Source: Phallusia mammillata (lineage: Eukaryota; Chordata; Ascidiacea; Phlebobranchia; Ascidiidae). From it: a stretch of 64,000 nucleotides of DNA. Of this stretch, positions 11,438-22,104 are shown piece by piece. Within the stretch, counting starts at the first letter, position 1, and each line of letters opens with the position of its first letter. The position numbers and the translations under genes were made by a program. Location of the stretch: contig QLIY01000675.1 in the NCBI GenBank assembly GCA_003260075.1, forward strand, positions 27,022 through 91,021. The letters are read 5' to 3'. The notes under the pieces were generated by a model. That model had not been told where the DNA came from and searched no databases. It saw only the letters and a list, made by a program, of their open reading frames with translations.

Positions 11438-12336
11438 TATTATCATGTTCCTCTTCGGATGTTCCCTCTCCTTCCTGGGAGTAGTCTTCATTACGTGGAA
11501 GAGCACAGAGCCAGGAGAGATGGAGGCGGGCTCCCTGCATCTCGACATGATGCCAAACTTTATCCGGACTTTTGCGCTTTCCTTCAATGTCAAAAATATA
11601 CAACCAGAAGCAAATCACAGACAGGTGTGGTGATTTTGAAACATGTTTATTTATTAGGAAGCAAAAATAAAAAAACTTTAGTATCTCAAGTTTTTAATGA
11701 TGAATGTCAGGCTTTTTTATATAATCATGCATGCATAGGAATGCTGGATAAGCTGTAATAAAGTTACTGGAAGAGCAAAAGATTGTTTAGAACATAAAAG
11801 TTTTGACAATGGTGATTAAACCACTAGTGGTCCATGCTGACTTTTTGGCTGGTCGACAGGACGTTAATTAAATTAGGTGATAACCTGGAAATAGTTGCAT
11901 GTAATTTATTGAATATTGAATATGAAAAAAAAAAATAAGTTTCTGGCCATTTATTGTTAGCTATCAGATTGATATCACTCCTTAAAATTCTGTATTGAAT
12001 TAATATATTTCTAGCCAATATGCTTGTTGTGAATGCCTGAAATGAGTTGAGAACCACTGGTTTAGCTACTCTATATCTTTGTCTTGTGTATCTGAGCCTA
12101 CAAAGTTATTAATCTTAAAACATTCTTAGGCAACTTGTTACCCTGACGACGAGTTACCGCTTCTTCAGTCAAGCAGCACACGAGACTCGTTTGCGAATTA
12201 CTCAACAGCAAGTGAAGATATGCCACGCTCAACAACCAGTTTACAGTCGAGTGAAACATCAAGTTTTATTAACTCTGCCAAGAAAAAAAGAAAAAACAGT
12301 AAATACCAAACCCCACCTAGTTCTGAATCTGAATAA
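8415..12336 (+). CDS. NIPA-like magnesium transporter (NIPAL2/3 type)
   Basis: This is a multipass membrane protein of the NIPA/DUF803 magnesium-transporter family. Coding exons are 8415-8445, 8573-8670, 8911-9115, 9489-9697, 9981-10134, 10321-10391, 10882-10992, 11353-11624 and 12130-12336, with consistent phases. The short first exon (MNNTENATTE, with potential N-glycosylation sites) was chosen because its phase-1 donor fits exon 2 exactly. Family signatures include ALNIQK-like SLNIQKF, GTWWIG, GEIGNFVAYGFAPASVVAPLG, KAVSGMLTI and AGAIFY. About nine membrane segments are followed by a Ser/Lys-rich cytoplasmic tail. A C66 run breaks exon 8: its length needs to be 1 modulo 3 to keep frame, and about seven bases would match the family spacing. 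Predicted length is about 432 residues. NIPAL2 versus NIPAL3 is not resolved. Confidence 0.9.
10758..10768. other. C10-11 gap placeholder with duplicated flanks
   Basis: The block starting ACTTCAAATGGTGCTTTGG occurs at about 10656 and again at 10769, running to AATGGTGACAG in both, with a few substitutions. Confidence 0.82.
11368..11433. other. C66 gap placeholder inside NIPA-like exon 8
   Basis: This run of 66 Cs, taken literally, inserts 22 prolines and then TAA in the frame entering the exon. The reading frame after it (NIIMFLFGC) is off by one base. It is therefore not a real in-frame proline tract. Confidence 0.85.
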
Positions 12337-14802
12337 AAAATACCGTTTTTGGGTGATACATAACTGTTGCAAATTGGCTCATACAGTTGTGTCTTCATTT
12401 TTCAATTTTATTGTATAAAATATGGACATAGAACAGCAAGAGTTGAACTGCTTGGCCGAGCACCGAGCTCAGTACCGAGTACTCGGGTTCTGGTTAGGCT
12501 CGGCCCATCCCCACAAATTAGTACTGAATGTATTGCTCACTGCATTATGTATTTTAAGTAAGCTTCTATGATAATTTTGTACTACAAGTATAAAAACCTT
12601 TATAGATTTTATTAATGCATTGCAAGATTTACTAGTACTGCACAAAATAGTGTTATGGCAACAAAATTATTTTCAATGATACTTTGTTCTTTTTGATTTT
12701 GGATACAAAGTAATGAGTTTTTTTAAAAACTAACTTCAATTTGAAATTTTAGATCAAAATAAATGATTTTAAGTAATTTTATTGCAACAACAGTATTGCA
12801 TAGAAGTTGCAATAAGTAAATTATCTTACCTACTTACATTGCACTTGTTTATTTGCTGTCTAAGGTGCGTACTCATGAGCAAAATCAAGTTTCACTTTAG
12901 TGCTTTATATTTGTATGTGCTACACACCGCGTAGTTAAATGCATAATTTGTTGGTTTGATATGCGAAAATAATGTTACACTTTGTAATATGTGTTTATTA
13001 GTCAACATTTATTTTTGCAATCCACATAAACAGGAAAATATGAGTAATTCAAAAAAATCACTAGTTTCAAACAAGAAAATTTTGTTCTGTCATTTTACAC
13101 TGCCAGTGGTTTTGGTGTTTGAATAATATTTGTTTAAACAATTCCCTACATGAAAAATTCCATACAAATTTGATTAGCTTTGAATTGAGAAAGACTGTGT
13201 TTTCAATCAATGTAAAGGCAAAGTCCAAACTAAATTTTCCAACAAATGTTGTTCTATTGTTTTAGTGCAACAGGAAACATATGGCACCTCTTGTTAAATA
13301 TATTGTAGCTGAATTTTATGGCAAAGATTTAAATTGTGTTGTTAACTTATACACTAAAATGTATGCACAGATATTTGACACTGCCTTTGCCTGATGAAAT
13401 TTTATTCTTTTCGTACTATTTTGTATTGCACTTTTATATCATAAACTATTGTGCCTTGTGTAACGCTGTAAATGACTGTTCTCATAGAATTTTAACCTCT
13501 AAATACTGCCCATATTTTAAAGTTTTTGAATAGCAACATTTCAAGGTATTTTTTTTCAGTTTACATGCAATATATGTGTTTTATGTTTGAAGTAGATTGT
13601 TTTGCGATCACACAAACTTGTTGATATGTGAATTTACAAATGTCAAACAGATCTTACAACTGAACAAGTTTTAGTATTTTTGCTCACAATCTTTTCTCTT
13701 ATAAACCCAAGTGGTACTATTTTTTGGTTGTGTTGCACTAATTTCGTTCACATCTTGTTTCTAACTTAGCAAAGTGCCTTTGAACTGTATTCTATTTTCC
13801 TGCCACTTTTTAAGTATTGGTGCCTATTTGTATTAAGTTTGCTTGTTACTAAAGTTATCCTGTTTGCAAGTTTTAAGAATTGTGATCATTATGAGATTTT
13901 TAAATAGTTGGCGATTTAATATTGTGCTAATATTTGTTTTGTATAAAATTTAAATTTGCGTGTCTTTACAAATGTTGCAATGACTGCCAGGTTGCTAAAA
14001 TAATCGACTATTTTTGCTATGTTTTCTCTTAAATAGTTAAATTTAAACGAACATCATCACCAGTGCTTTAGACATATTTTAAAACAAGTTCATTTGACTC
14101 AAAACAAACAAAATTTGAAGTGCCTATGAACTGTATTCCTTCTTTATGCCGTGCCTTTTCAAGTATTGTGCCTCTTTATATTATGGTGCTTTTTTGTAAA
14201 TTTAAAACATTGTGGTACCATTCCTATGAGATTCAGACATTGCTGGAGATTTAATAAATTGTGCTAATAAACTTACACAAGTTGTTTCTTTGTTTTTTAG
14301 GGGCTATCTTATCTAACATACTAATCCCCCCCCCCTTGCTGGAGATTTAATAAATTGTGCTAATAAACTTACACAAGTTGTTTTTTTGTTTTTAGGGTGT
14401 TTCTTATCTAACATACTAACTTGTAAACTGTAAATTAAATAAAAACTGGCATTGTCTTGAGCGAGGAAGGTCATTTCAACAGTCCTTGGTAAGCATACAC
14501 ACTTTTTGTTGTTCTAATATTGGTAAGCATGTTAACTGAAACTTGTGGTAAAATAAAGAGGTAAAAAGGTTTGTTTTTGCAAAGTTAAACGAAGTCATAA
14601 TTTTTTATTTAGAAAACTATGTGGTAAATTTGTAAATTTTACCCACTGCAAAACTATGTAAAACTGTCTCAATGCCTCCAGCAAATGCAAAGCCAAGAAT
14701 AAAACTGCACAATGAGATTTATTGAATATTTTTTGTCAGTAAAACTATGTTCCGTGTTTATTTAAAACTGGACAATCTTCTTTTTAGGCAACCAGTAGAA
14801 CA
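12337..14802. other. NIPA-like 3' region and intergenic AT-rich DNA
   Basis: No coding exon was recognised. The region is very AT-rich with several AATAAA words. It includes a diverged tandem duplication (about 13766-13945 and 14115-14260, sharing a TGCCT..GAACTGTATTC block and a TTTAATAAATTGTGCTAATA-like block) and one C10 placeholder. Confidence 0.55.
14326..14335. other. C10 gap placeholder with duplicated flanks
   Basis: The segment from TTGCTGGAGATTTAATAAAT to CTAACATACTAA is present on both sides (about 14243-14324 and 14336-14420), with about 5% differences. Confidence 0.85.
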
Positions 14803-17800
14803 ATGAAAGAAGTAGACAATAGTGATCTACTGGCTGTCACATTCACAGTAAAGACATGCAGTGTGGAAAAAGTCACCGACCCAACTGTAAAGAAATATGT
14901 GGCTGACGGTTACAAAGACGATATTGTTGTGCGAGATGTAGCTGGGGTGGTTATACAAGGTAGGTTTTGTCCTTCTAGTTAGTGATCCCACCTTTCAGGT
15001 TTCTGATTAGGATAAATTCAGGTTTCCCGCGGGTATGGAAAACCTGGAAAGGTTATGGAATTTAAATTTGTATTTTTAAGGCCTGGAAAAGTTTTGAAAA
15101 AAGCCAACTTTTGCAAAAGTCCTTGAAAAAGTATGGAATTTGGCGCCTGAAAATGCCAGATAGAGATAGGAATTTCAAATTACGTAACGTTTGTATATTC
15201 GTTGCAAGTATGGTAAATTGGCTAAATATATAAAAGTCTTTTTTCTAGTTTTACTACGAGAATTGCTCAATTTTTTGGAAAAGTCATGGAATTTATAAAC
15301 AAAAATTGCGCGGAAACCCTGTAAATTATTCAATGCTCAGATAAGACCAAAAACGCCACAAGAAACACATGCAAATTACCGGTGGCTAAAAATACGTATG
15401 TTTGGTATTATACTCAACAAAGTAAAAATAACTTGTGTGGCCCATATGGTGTTACCTGTAAAATATACTTGCTAATTGCGTTTGGCCTATCACTGGTAGA
15501 AGTTGCACACCCTTATACAGTATCAGATGTACAATGTTTGTAGTTAAAATAAATACATTTTAGTGTGTAAATTTTTTTCAGTGTAAAATATGTATTTTCA
15601 CAGTTGGAAGTGAAGTAACAAGGTTCAAAGCTGGAGATGATGTTGTTGGAGTTTTGCCAGTTAATCAGTTTTTCGATCTTAATGAAAAAACCTGCAAACT
15701 GCCTGAATTTTGCCTTGGTAAGTTCCTCATACTTTATACATAAGCTATTGCTGCCAGGCATAGTATGAACTTTAAAGAGCTCTTCTGGCAAAAAAGCTTT
15801 TTAAATTTGCCAGAAGAGCTCTTTAAACTTCGTACTTTATACATTTAAGCTCAGGATTGATTCCATGTTTTTGAGGGCCTCATTTTGGCAAAAAAAGGAA
15901 CTAGGTATGTATGCTTACAACTTCTTCGATAATCCGAATCATGTCTTGTTCCGAAAGTGCTTTCTTTAGATTTGTACCCCCCCCCCATTGATTCCATGTT
16001 TTTGAGGGCCTCATTTTGGCAAAAAAAGGAACTAAGTATGTATGCTTACAACTTCTTCGCCCCCCCCCCCAGTTTTAACATTAAAGACACCAAAAATTGT
16101 GTTGGCCAGTGTAATCCGAATCATGTCTTGTTCCGAAAGTGCTTTTTTTAGATTTGTGGTATACTAGACGCAGTTACTGTTTTACTTAGTAATGTCATTT
16201 TCATTTATATTCGTGCCTTTACACCAGTGGTTCTCAAACTTTTTTATTGTCAGGGCCAAATGGTATTTTTTTAAGTGTGTAGGGAGCCGCAAATAAACGA
16301 AACCTTGAGAAAATCAATAAAGATTATTACTTTGAAAGCTAAAATAGCAATGTTTGGTGGTGTTCTGAGGTCTGGTGCGAGCCGCAAAATAAGTAGTTGG
16401 GAGCCGCATGCGGCCCCGAAAACCGAGTTTGAGAACCACTGCTTTACACACTTGGCCCAATAAACAACCTTTATTTAATTAAAGTAAGCAGTTAAACCAA
16501 ACGAATTATTTATTAACAACACAACATTGCGGGAAATAGGAAATACATAATCAGCCATTTTTTACTGGTTTACATGCATGGTGAAAAAAGTTAAACTTAT
16601 TTAAAGTCCACACAATTACAGTTAAGAAGCCTCCTTCACTTGCTTGGGAAGTTGCATCTAGTTGTTTGATGGACGGAATTCGTGCTTACAATGCTCTACA
16701 TTATCTTGGAAGACTCAAACCAAATGAAACTCTACTTCTATGTAACGCAGCTACTGTAAGTTTTTAACTTAAGTGGTTTCGAACATAGTTCTAAATTAAA
16801 TTTGAGAGTAATGTAAAAGCATAGAGCCAATAAATGATAAGCTGCAGACAGTGCACACTGTTTCGACCTATAAGGTCTCATCAGTGCAGCTGGTGACGAG
16901 AGATCGGCCGCATTGGCTAGTGTAGCCATTCAACGGCACTCCAGTTTGTTGGGAGCACAGGGTACAACCCCATGCATCACCTANNNNNNNNNNNNNNNNN
17001 NNNNNNNNNNNNNNNNNNNNNNNNNNNNNNNNNNNNNNNNNNNNNNNNNNNNNNNNNNNNNNNNNNNNNNNNNNNNNNNNNNNNNNNNNNNNNNNNNNNN
17101 NNNNNNNNNNNNNNNNNNNNNNNNNNNNNNNNNNNNNNNNNNNNNNNNNNNNNNNNNNNNNNNNNNNNNNNNNNNNNNNNNNNNNNNNNNNNNNNNNNNN
17201 NNNNNNNNNNNNNNNNNNNNNNNNNNNNNNNNNNNNNNNNNNNNNNNNNNNNNNNNNNNNNNNNNNNNNNNNNNNNNNNNNNNNNNNNNNNNNNNNNNNN
17301 NNNNNNNNNNNNNNNNNNNNNNNNNNNNNNNNNNNNNNNNNNNNNNNNNNNNNNNNNNNNTATGCTTTTACATTGATACTGTGACACTGAGCCGACTTCA
17401 CTGTGGTTCCCAAGCAGTTGCTTGGCCATTGTGAGCCAGTTTCATCTGTGCTGTATGTCCAGTTGTGGCATCGCACAGACTAGGTGATGCATGGGGTTGT
17501 ACCCTGTGCTCCCAACAAACTGGAGTGCCGTTGAATGGCTACACTAGCCAATGCGGCCGATCTCTCGTCACCAGCTGCACTGATAAGACCTTATAGGTCG
17601 AAACAGTGTGCACTGTCTGCAGCTTAAAATTGGAGAGTGTTTGGTAGAAGTTTATAAGTGTAAAAAATTCTCCAAATTTTTTTTACATTATAACCATAAT
17701 ACTTAATGTGTTAGATTTATGTTTCGTGTTCACCAATAACTTGTTCGTGTGTCATAGTCATTTGTGTTTCTTTTTATTAAACCCAAGTAGTGGTGTTGGA

Positions 17801-19583
17801 ATGAGATTGTGTGCTTGGAGGCTTTACCCTTTTCATTTAAGCCAAAATTTGTACACAAAGAGCGATAATCAAATAAATAACCCACCTATAATTAGCAAAC
17901 GAAATAACGTAATCTACATTAACATAAGATTACACTTTACATGTTTTTACAGTAGTTCATAGCTTTGATAGTTACTTTGGTCTTCAGGACCAACTAGAAA
18001 TGTTGCAACATATAAACCTAATGTATTGTAAATGTTTTAAAGTGAACTGTCTTTGGATTTTGAGAAATAAAACATCAACATTGTAAACACAAGTTTAATT
18101 GCATACCCACCCCTTCTAAACAGTAACTCTTACGATTCCCAGCCTTTTGGAGTGCTTGCTGTTCAGCTTGCCACAGGCTGGGGAGTGAAAGTTTTTGCCA
18201 CAACCAGCAATGGAGAGGAGGCACAGCTGTTCCGTACAATGTCCCTTGACGTTGAGAGGACATTAGAGGGACATCAGTTCATGAAGAACAGCATTATGGA
18301 TGAAAGTGGAGGTCTAGGAATCGACTGTATTGTTGATAATGGAGGTAAAGATTAAAAATGGACACATATGTTGTAGAACAAAGTATTGGTCATCCAGCAG
18401 TTTTATGAGCAATACTTGGCTATACATTATGCCCGGCAGCAATATTACATATGTTGTAGATATGCCTATTACATATGTTGTAGATTTACATTGATTTTAA
18501 AACTATATTTTAGTTTTTCCCAACTTCACTGGTACTGAGGAACGTGATTGGACAAAGCCGATAAAGCATGACATATTATCCTGTCTTGCTGTATCAAGTA
18601 GATGGGTTACACAACAACATGACTTGCAGGTAAAATATCTAGTCTTATATTGGTTCCTAAAAATCATTTGTTTTTGCCTAATGTATTCAATGTATGTTGA
18701 AAAATTTTTTTAATTCGACACCATAACATAAAAGTAAAAGAAATAGGTTTACTAATATATGATTTTTTACGGTGCTACTGGAATAAACCATGCATATTGT
18801 ACATTCCTATTGTTTTACACTACTGGTAAAGTTTTCTAGTTTTATCTCTAATAAGAACTAAACAGTTTTGATGCAATGTTGAATAATTGTGTGGTCTCAA
18901 ACAAGAGGGAACATTGGGAATTAGAACCATAAATTCTAAGTTTCAAGGCTGCCGTGGCAACCATTTTTTCTGACTGATGACAAACTGCTCTGAAAAAATT
19001 GCTTGTCTCCTGTGTGTTTGAATGTTATAAAAGTTGCCCATATATTACATTACTGGTTAAAGCTTTGATTTTAGATTGACCCACCTGATTCAGAGCTGTT
19101 ACACATAAAGAATGCATCCCTGTGCCACATGTGCCCCGACACCTTGCTTCTTTCGACTTACAGACAAAACTACATACTTCATATATTAGATGAAGTTTTA
19201 AAAAAGGCCGATGCTGGAGAAATAAGGTTTGAGATGCTTGAATTGCATTGCCTTATATGAAATTGAGTTAAATTTTGTTTATTTCACTTGGTGTAAATAA
19301 AAACACAGCAGCACAATTGCGCTAAGCTATGTACTTGGTCAGATATAGCTGTGCAATTCAAAGCCAAAAATCGCTTTTTTATGTATAATTGCTGACAAAT
19401 AGTAGTAAAAGCTTGGAACATAAGTCATGATGTTGCTTGTACAAAAATCAACAAATTATTAGTTGTTTAAGACAACAGTTTTTTTACTGTTTCAGGCCTC
19501 ATCTTATGAGTGTATTACCTGCCAACGAAATGAAGCCTTCTATTTTATCCGCAAACAAAAGGATTGTGCTAAAATTACAATGA
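14803..19583 (+). CDS. CRYZL1: Quinone oxidoreductase-like protein 1 (CRYZL1 type)
   Basis: This is a zinc-free medium-chain dehydrogenase/reductase relative of zeta-crystallin, presumably cytosolic; its substrate is not established. Exons are 14803-14959, 15604-15717, 16622-16755, 18143-18344, 18514-18629, 19075-19226 and 19496-19583, totalling 963 bases (320 residues plus stop), all in phase. CRYZL1-like landmarks in order are DVAGVVIQVGSEV, DDVVGVLPV, MDGIRAYNALHYLGRL, a degenerate nucleotide-binding loop (AATPFGVLAVQLA), GGLGIDCIVDNGG, KHDILSCLAVSSRWVT, LQIDPPDSELL and GEIRPHLMSVLPANE. The usual Gly-rich GxGxxG is weak here, as in other CRYZL1 proteins. An upstream coding exon is possible because the frame stays open 5' of the ATG. 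The 1.4-kb fourth-exon intron contains the hammerhead element. Confidence 0.93.
15019..15321. mobile_element. MITE with CAGGGTTTCCGCG-type ends
   Basis: The left end CAGGTTTCCCGCGG and the reverse complement of the right end CAGGGTTTCCGCGC are imperfect inverted repeats. The interior is rich in TGGAAAAG/TATGGAATTT repeats. A 6-bp TAAATT lies outside both ends. It is in the first CRYZL1 intron. Confidence 0.6.
15745..15845. repeat. Fold-back repeat with GCCAGAAGAGCTCTTTAAA arms
   Basis: TTTAAAGAGCTCTTCTGGC and its inverse flank a short A/T spacer, preceded by a TATTGCTGCCAGGCAT block. Related copies are at about 25830-25925, 29835-29920 and 57715-57840. The class is unknown. Confidence 0.6.
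15977..15986. other. C10 gap placeholder with duplicated flanks
   Basis: The block ATTGATTCCATGTTTTTGAG to ACTTCTTCG is duplicated across it (from about 15856 and from 15987). Confidence 0.82.
16060..16070. other. C10-11 gap placeholder
   Basis: After it, the block AATCCGAATCATGTCTTGTT to GAAAGTGC repeats sequence found before the previous C10 (about 15930-15962), so three overlapping fragments were strung together here. Confidence 0.78.
16225..16441. mobile_element. Non-autonomous hAT element, 217 bp
   Basis: Ends CAGTGGTTCTCAAAC and GTTTGAGAACCACTG are perfect 15-bp inverted repeats. Target-site duplication CTTTACAC is at 16217-16224 and 16442-16449. It lies in the second CRYZL1 intron. 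Confidence 0.92.
16840..16891 (-). ncRNA. Type I hammerhead ribozyme, intact core
   Basis: Read on the - strand the 52 nt fold completely: stem I AGCUGCA pairs with UGCAGCU at the other end; core CUGAUGA; stem II GACC-UUAUA-GGUC; core GAAA; stem III CAGU-GUGC-ACUG; then UC before the predicted cleavage point. All conserved core residues (C3, G5, A6, G8, A9, G12, A13, A14, and the GUC site) are present. Such a motif self-cleaves RNA in cis. It lies antisense inside a CRYZL1 intron, so it would act only in a transcript of the opposite strand. Confidence 0.88.
16984..17360. other. Assembly gap of 377 N
   Basis: Undetermined bases within the CRYZL1 intron. The 14 bp immediately after the gap (TATGCTTTTACATT) are the reverse complement of 16810-16823, just outside the left arm, suggesting another arm copy lies hidden in the gap or that the join is inverted. 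Confidence 0.95.
17573..17624 (+). ncRNA. Hammerhead ribozyme copy with G8-to-A change
   Basis: This has the same 52-nt fold as the left copy, with identical stems I-III, GAAA and GUC site. The first core segment reads CUGAUAA, so base 17585 is A where the catalytic G8 should be. G8 is the proposed general acid, so this copy should be inactive or very slow. It is oriented with CRYZL1 transcription; an active version would cut the pre-mRNA intron. Confidence 0.85.
19263..19375 (+). mobile_element. SINE-like repeat fragment
   Basis: It is a diverged copy of the 7888-8075 repeat, sharing TTTATTTCACTTGGTG and GCACAATTGCGCTAA, in the last CRYZL1 intron. Confidence 0.5.
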
Positions 19584-20673
19584 TATTTGTAGTTACAACT
19601 GTTAAGTTCCAGTATGTAAGTCCCTTCACAACTTTATGGATGATTGTTTGTTGGTGTTGTGAAAAAAAGTGATTGTAGTAATACATATCATAACTTCACA
19701 TCATTTACATCGACATGGGCATGATTAAGTGTTACAGCCAACCAGTGCAATACCACAAGATTTAAAAACGCTGTCATGTAACTTGGTATGGTACAAAAAA
19801 CATGTTCTTGAATATTAATTTACAACTCAAGTGTAATAGGTAAAACTTATTTTAAGAATAAGGAAGATGAAATTTTGAGTTCTAGTGCTGTTATGTACAC
19901 CTGTTAAATCAGTACTAAAAGGTGCAATCATCCAATCCTGTTGTTTTCTGCGAAATCTGTAGAATCATCTGATTAAAACTTTGTTTGCCTGACTCTTCAA
20001 TTGAAAAATACAGATACAGAAGCATTTTTCATGTCATCTTGTACTTTTCAGCACTGTATGCAATAAACTAAGTGCCATTTCCAGAATGCTTGGTTATATT
20101 GTCAGACAAAACATAGTGCAGGTGTAAATGGGCCAAGGTCTTTAGGCTTACAGTTTGTTATTTTTATTTAATAAAGTTGTTGACTTCATGTTAGATCACT
20201 TGATTTGGAGTGATGTCACTATTCTTAGTCAGCAAAAAACAACGTCACAAGTTGTGAGACAAATGAAACCCATGATTCATAGGTAATATTGCCAAAAAAC
20301 GTCATCACTGAAAGCTCTACAACCATAGCACATTATATTTTTTTCCTTTACCTAAGTCCTTGTCAAACAGAATAAGCCAAACCACAGCCTTAAAACACTT
20401 TCCTGGCAGAAAAATCACAAACAACACTTGAATGCAAGCCTGGTTTATTTGTAACCAAACTTAATAAATACTAGAAGTCAAATGTGACTGTATCAGTGGC
20501 AGTTGATGCAAAAAATAGCAAGGGGGTTTGAGGGATTACTTATACAGAATTTGATGTGTGCTGTTTAGATCTCCAAGATATGATGTGAGTTGTGAGTAAA
20601 AGATGACTAAAAAGTAAACAACAAGGGAAATTGGATAAAAACTTAAGACTTGTATGGAGGTTCGCATTCACTG
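19584..20673. other. Convergent 3' intergenic region (CRYZL1 / MCRIP)
   Basis: AT-rich sequence between two convergent genes. No coding exon or clear repeat was recognised. Confidence 0.5.
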
Positions 20674-22104
20674 TCATTTGTTAACTATTTTAAGTTGTTT
20701 TTGTCCCCAGAATTCCTCCAAGTCAAAGGGTCGAAAATCTGAAACATAAAAGTAGCAGTAAGCATATGTCCACTAAAATATACATGTAACAAATTTTAAT
20801 GATTTGGCTTACTCTGTAATTTTGGGTTCGGATTTCTTTCAATGTATTGAGTTATGCAGCGACGTGTTTCTAGAAAAACAAAATTAAACCTGACTTTAAA
20901 GCACTGTTTCGTAAACTTTTTAACCTAGGTTGCAACTTTAAAATATCCAAAACTTTGAGATGCACCCAGTGGTGGGATTTAAACTTTTTGTCAGCCGGTT
21001 CTATCACAAAAGTCATATTTTTTAGCCGGTTCTGTTACAAAAAGTTCATTGCACAGTAACCTGTAATGCCAACTAGTTTGCTGATCTCATAAAATTTCGT
21101 GAGACGGTTCTATAGAACCGGCTGAATCCCACCACTGGATGCACCATATACATATATATAGAAAAATCAGTCAAGGACTTAATGCAGTACGTATATACAG
21201 CAAAATCAGTCAAGAATTAAATAAAGTATGTTGAATTTTGCTGTGTTTTGAAGGTACAATGTTTGATGACCACTTAACACAAAACTTAAACAAAATGTAA
21301 TTTAAAAAATAATTACCACTTTCTTTTTCAGGATGATTCAGCTCCTGTTTTACGCTGTTCCATTCTGTGAACAAACACAAATTATATTATTTGAATGCAA
21401 AGTAGAAAAGATTTACATTTAAAGTGGGTAATCCAGGAGTTTTTTTGTACACTAACACCTTTCATTTGTGCAACAGCATTCACTAACACACTTATGACAT
21501 ACTGCAATGCACCACTTGACAAGGTATTGAACTCTTGAGTCATTAAAAAGCTTTTCACAGTAAAAAATGTAAACATACCATCAAATAAAGCGGAGATATT
21601 TTCTTCATGTTGTTGGGTGATTGGGTCGCTGGAAGCATGACTGACAATATTTCGATTGTTACGCTTGTTTGTTGCATTAAAATGGACTTTTTGGGACCTT
21701 AAAATAACTCCAATTTAAATAAATTATATGTATTTTAAACTAATATTTTGTGGACAGTCTTTTATATTTTGTCAACATCTTTTTTTTGCGTGGCTGCATG
21801 ACCTTTAAGTCCGCATGTCTTTGGTATAAAGTTTCCGCATGCAAAAAATTGGAATGCAAATTATTTTTTGAAAAGACGAATGGAAGTTTAATTGTACTCA
21901 CCCCATATTAGCGGATGACCAAGCAATTTCTTTATCACCTACTGGACTGATTTTCTCAGCTAAAAAACAACAACTTTGTTTAGCTATAAAGTACAGGTTA
22001 CAAACCTAACAGTTTCTTCACACCATACCTATATGTCTCGATGTAGCTGATGTTGCAGAATTTATTTTTGTTGCTGGTTGTTTAAGCCTTGTTGATTGCA
22101 GCAT
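20674..22104 (-). CDS. MCRIP (FAM195) family protein
   Basis: This small regulatory protein is related to MAPK-regulated corepressor-interacting proteins 1/2, which in vertebrates bind CtBP and DDX6. The gene has six tiny exons: 22104-22029, 21959-21902, 21697-21579, 21364-21317, 20869-20813 and 20738-20674. All have GT-AG sites and matching phases, totalling 423 bases (140 residues plus stop). The conserved core is clear: HEENISALFDEW, then SVKQEL, YIERNPNPKLQNFRPFDLEE, close to the family pattern HEENV..IYEAW..V...L and Y(V)E(K)VPNP.L..F(K)P.DL. The N-terminal 80 residues are Ser/Thr/Asn-rich and poorly conserved. The start is the only ATG in exon 1. Because the exons are 48-119 bp, none stands out as a long open frame. 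Whether it is MCRIP1 or MCRIP2 is not resolved. Confidence 0.88.
20967..21137. mobile_element. Non-autonomous hAT element, 171 bp
   Basis: Ends CAGTGGTGGGATT and AATCCCACCACTG are inverted repeats. A perfect 8-bp target-site duplication GATGCACC lies at 20959-20966 and 21138-21145. It is an inverted relative of 4074-4359 and lies in an MCRIP intron. Confidence 0.92.

Larger units (their letters stand above)
16840..17624. mobile_element. Element with 144-bp inverted arms, each ending in a hammerhead
   Basis: Left arm 16840-16983 and right arm 17481-17624 are inverted copies matching at 143 of 144 positions. Between them are 377 Ns (16984-17360) and 120 bp of unique sequence. Each arm carries a hammerhead motif at its outer end. 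Penelope-like retroelements are known to carry hammerheads in terminal repeats that may be inverted, so that class is plausible, but no coding sequence is visible. The inverted join could also be an assembly artefact across the N gap. Confidence 0.65.

Noticed and set aside
11331..11758. Two polyproline open frames in the NIPA-like exon
   Set aside because: Both arise from the C66 placeholder; neither matches the phase of the flanking exons.
11820..12059. Another hAT element ending GAGAACCACTGG
   Set aside because: The right end looks right, but the left end (CACTAGTGGTCC) is poor and no 8-bp duplication is found.
16868..17476. Open frames running through the N block
   Set aside because: Created by undetermined bases; the real content is inverted element arms.
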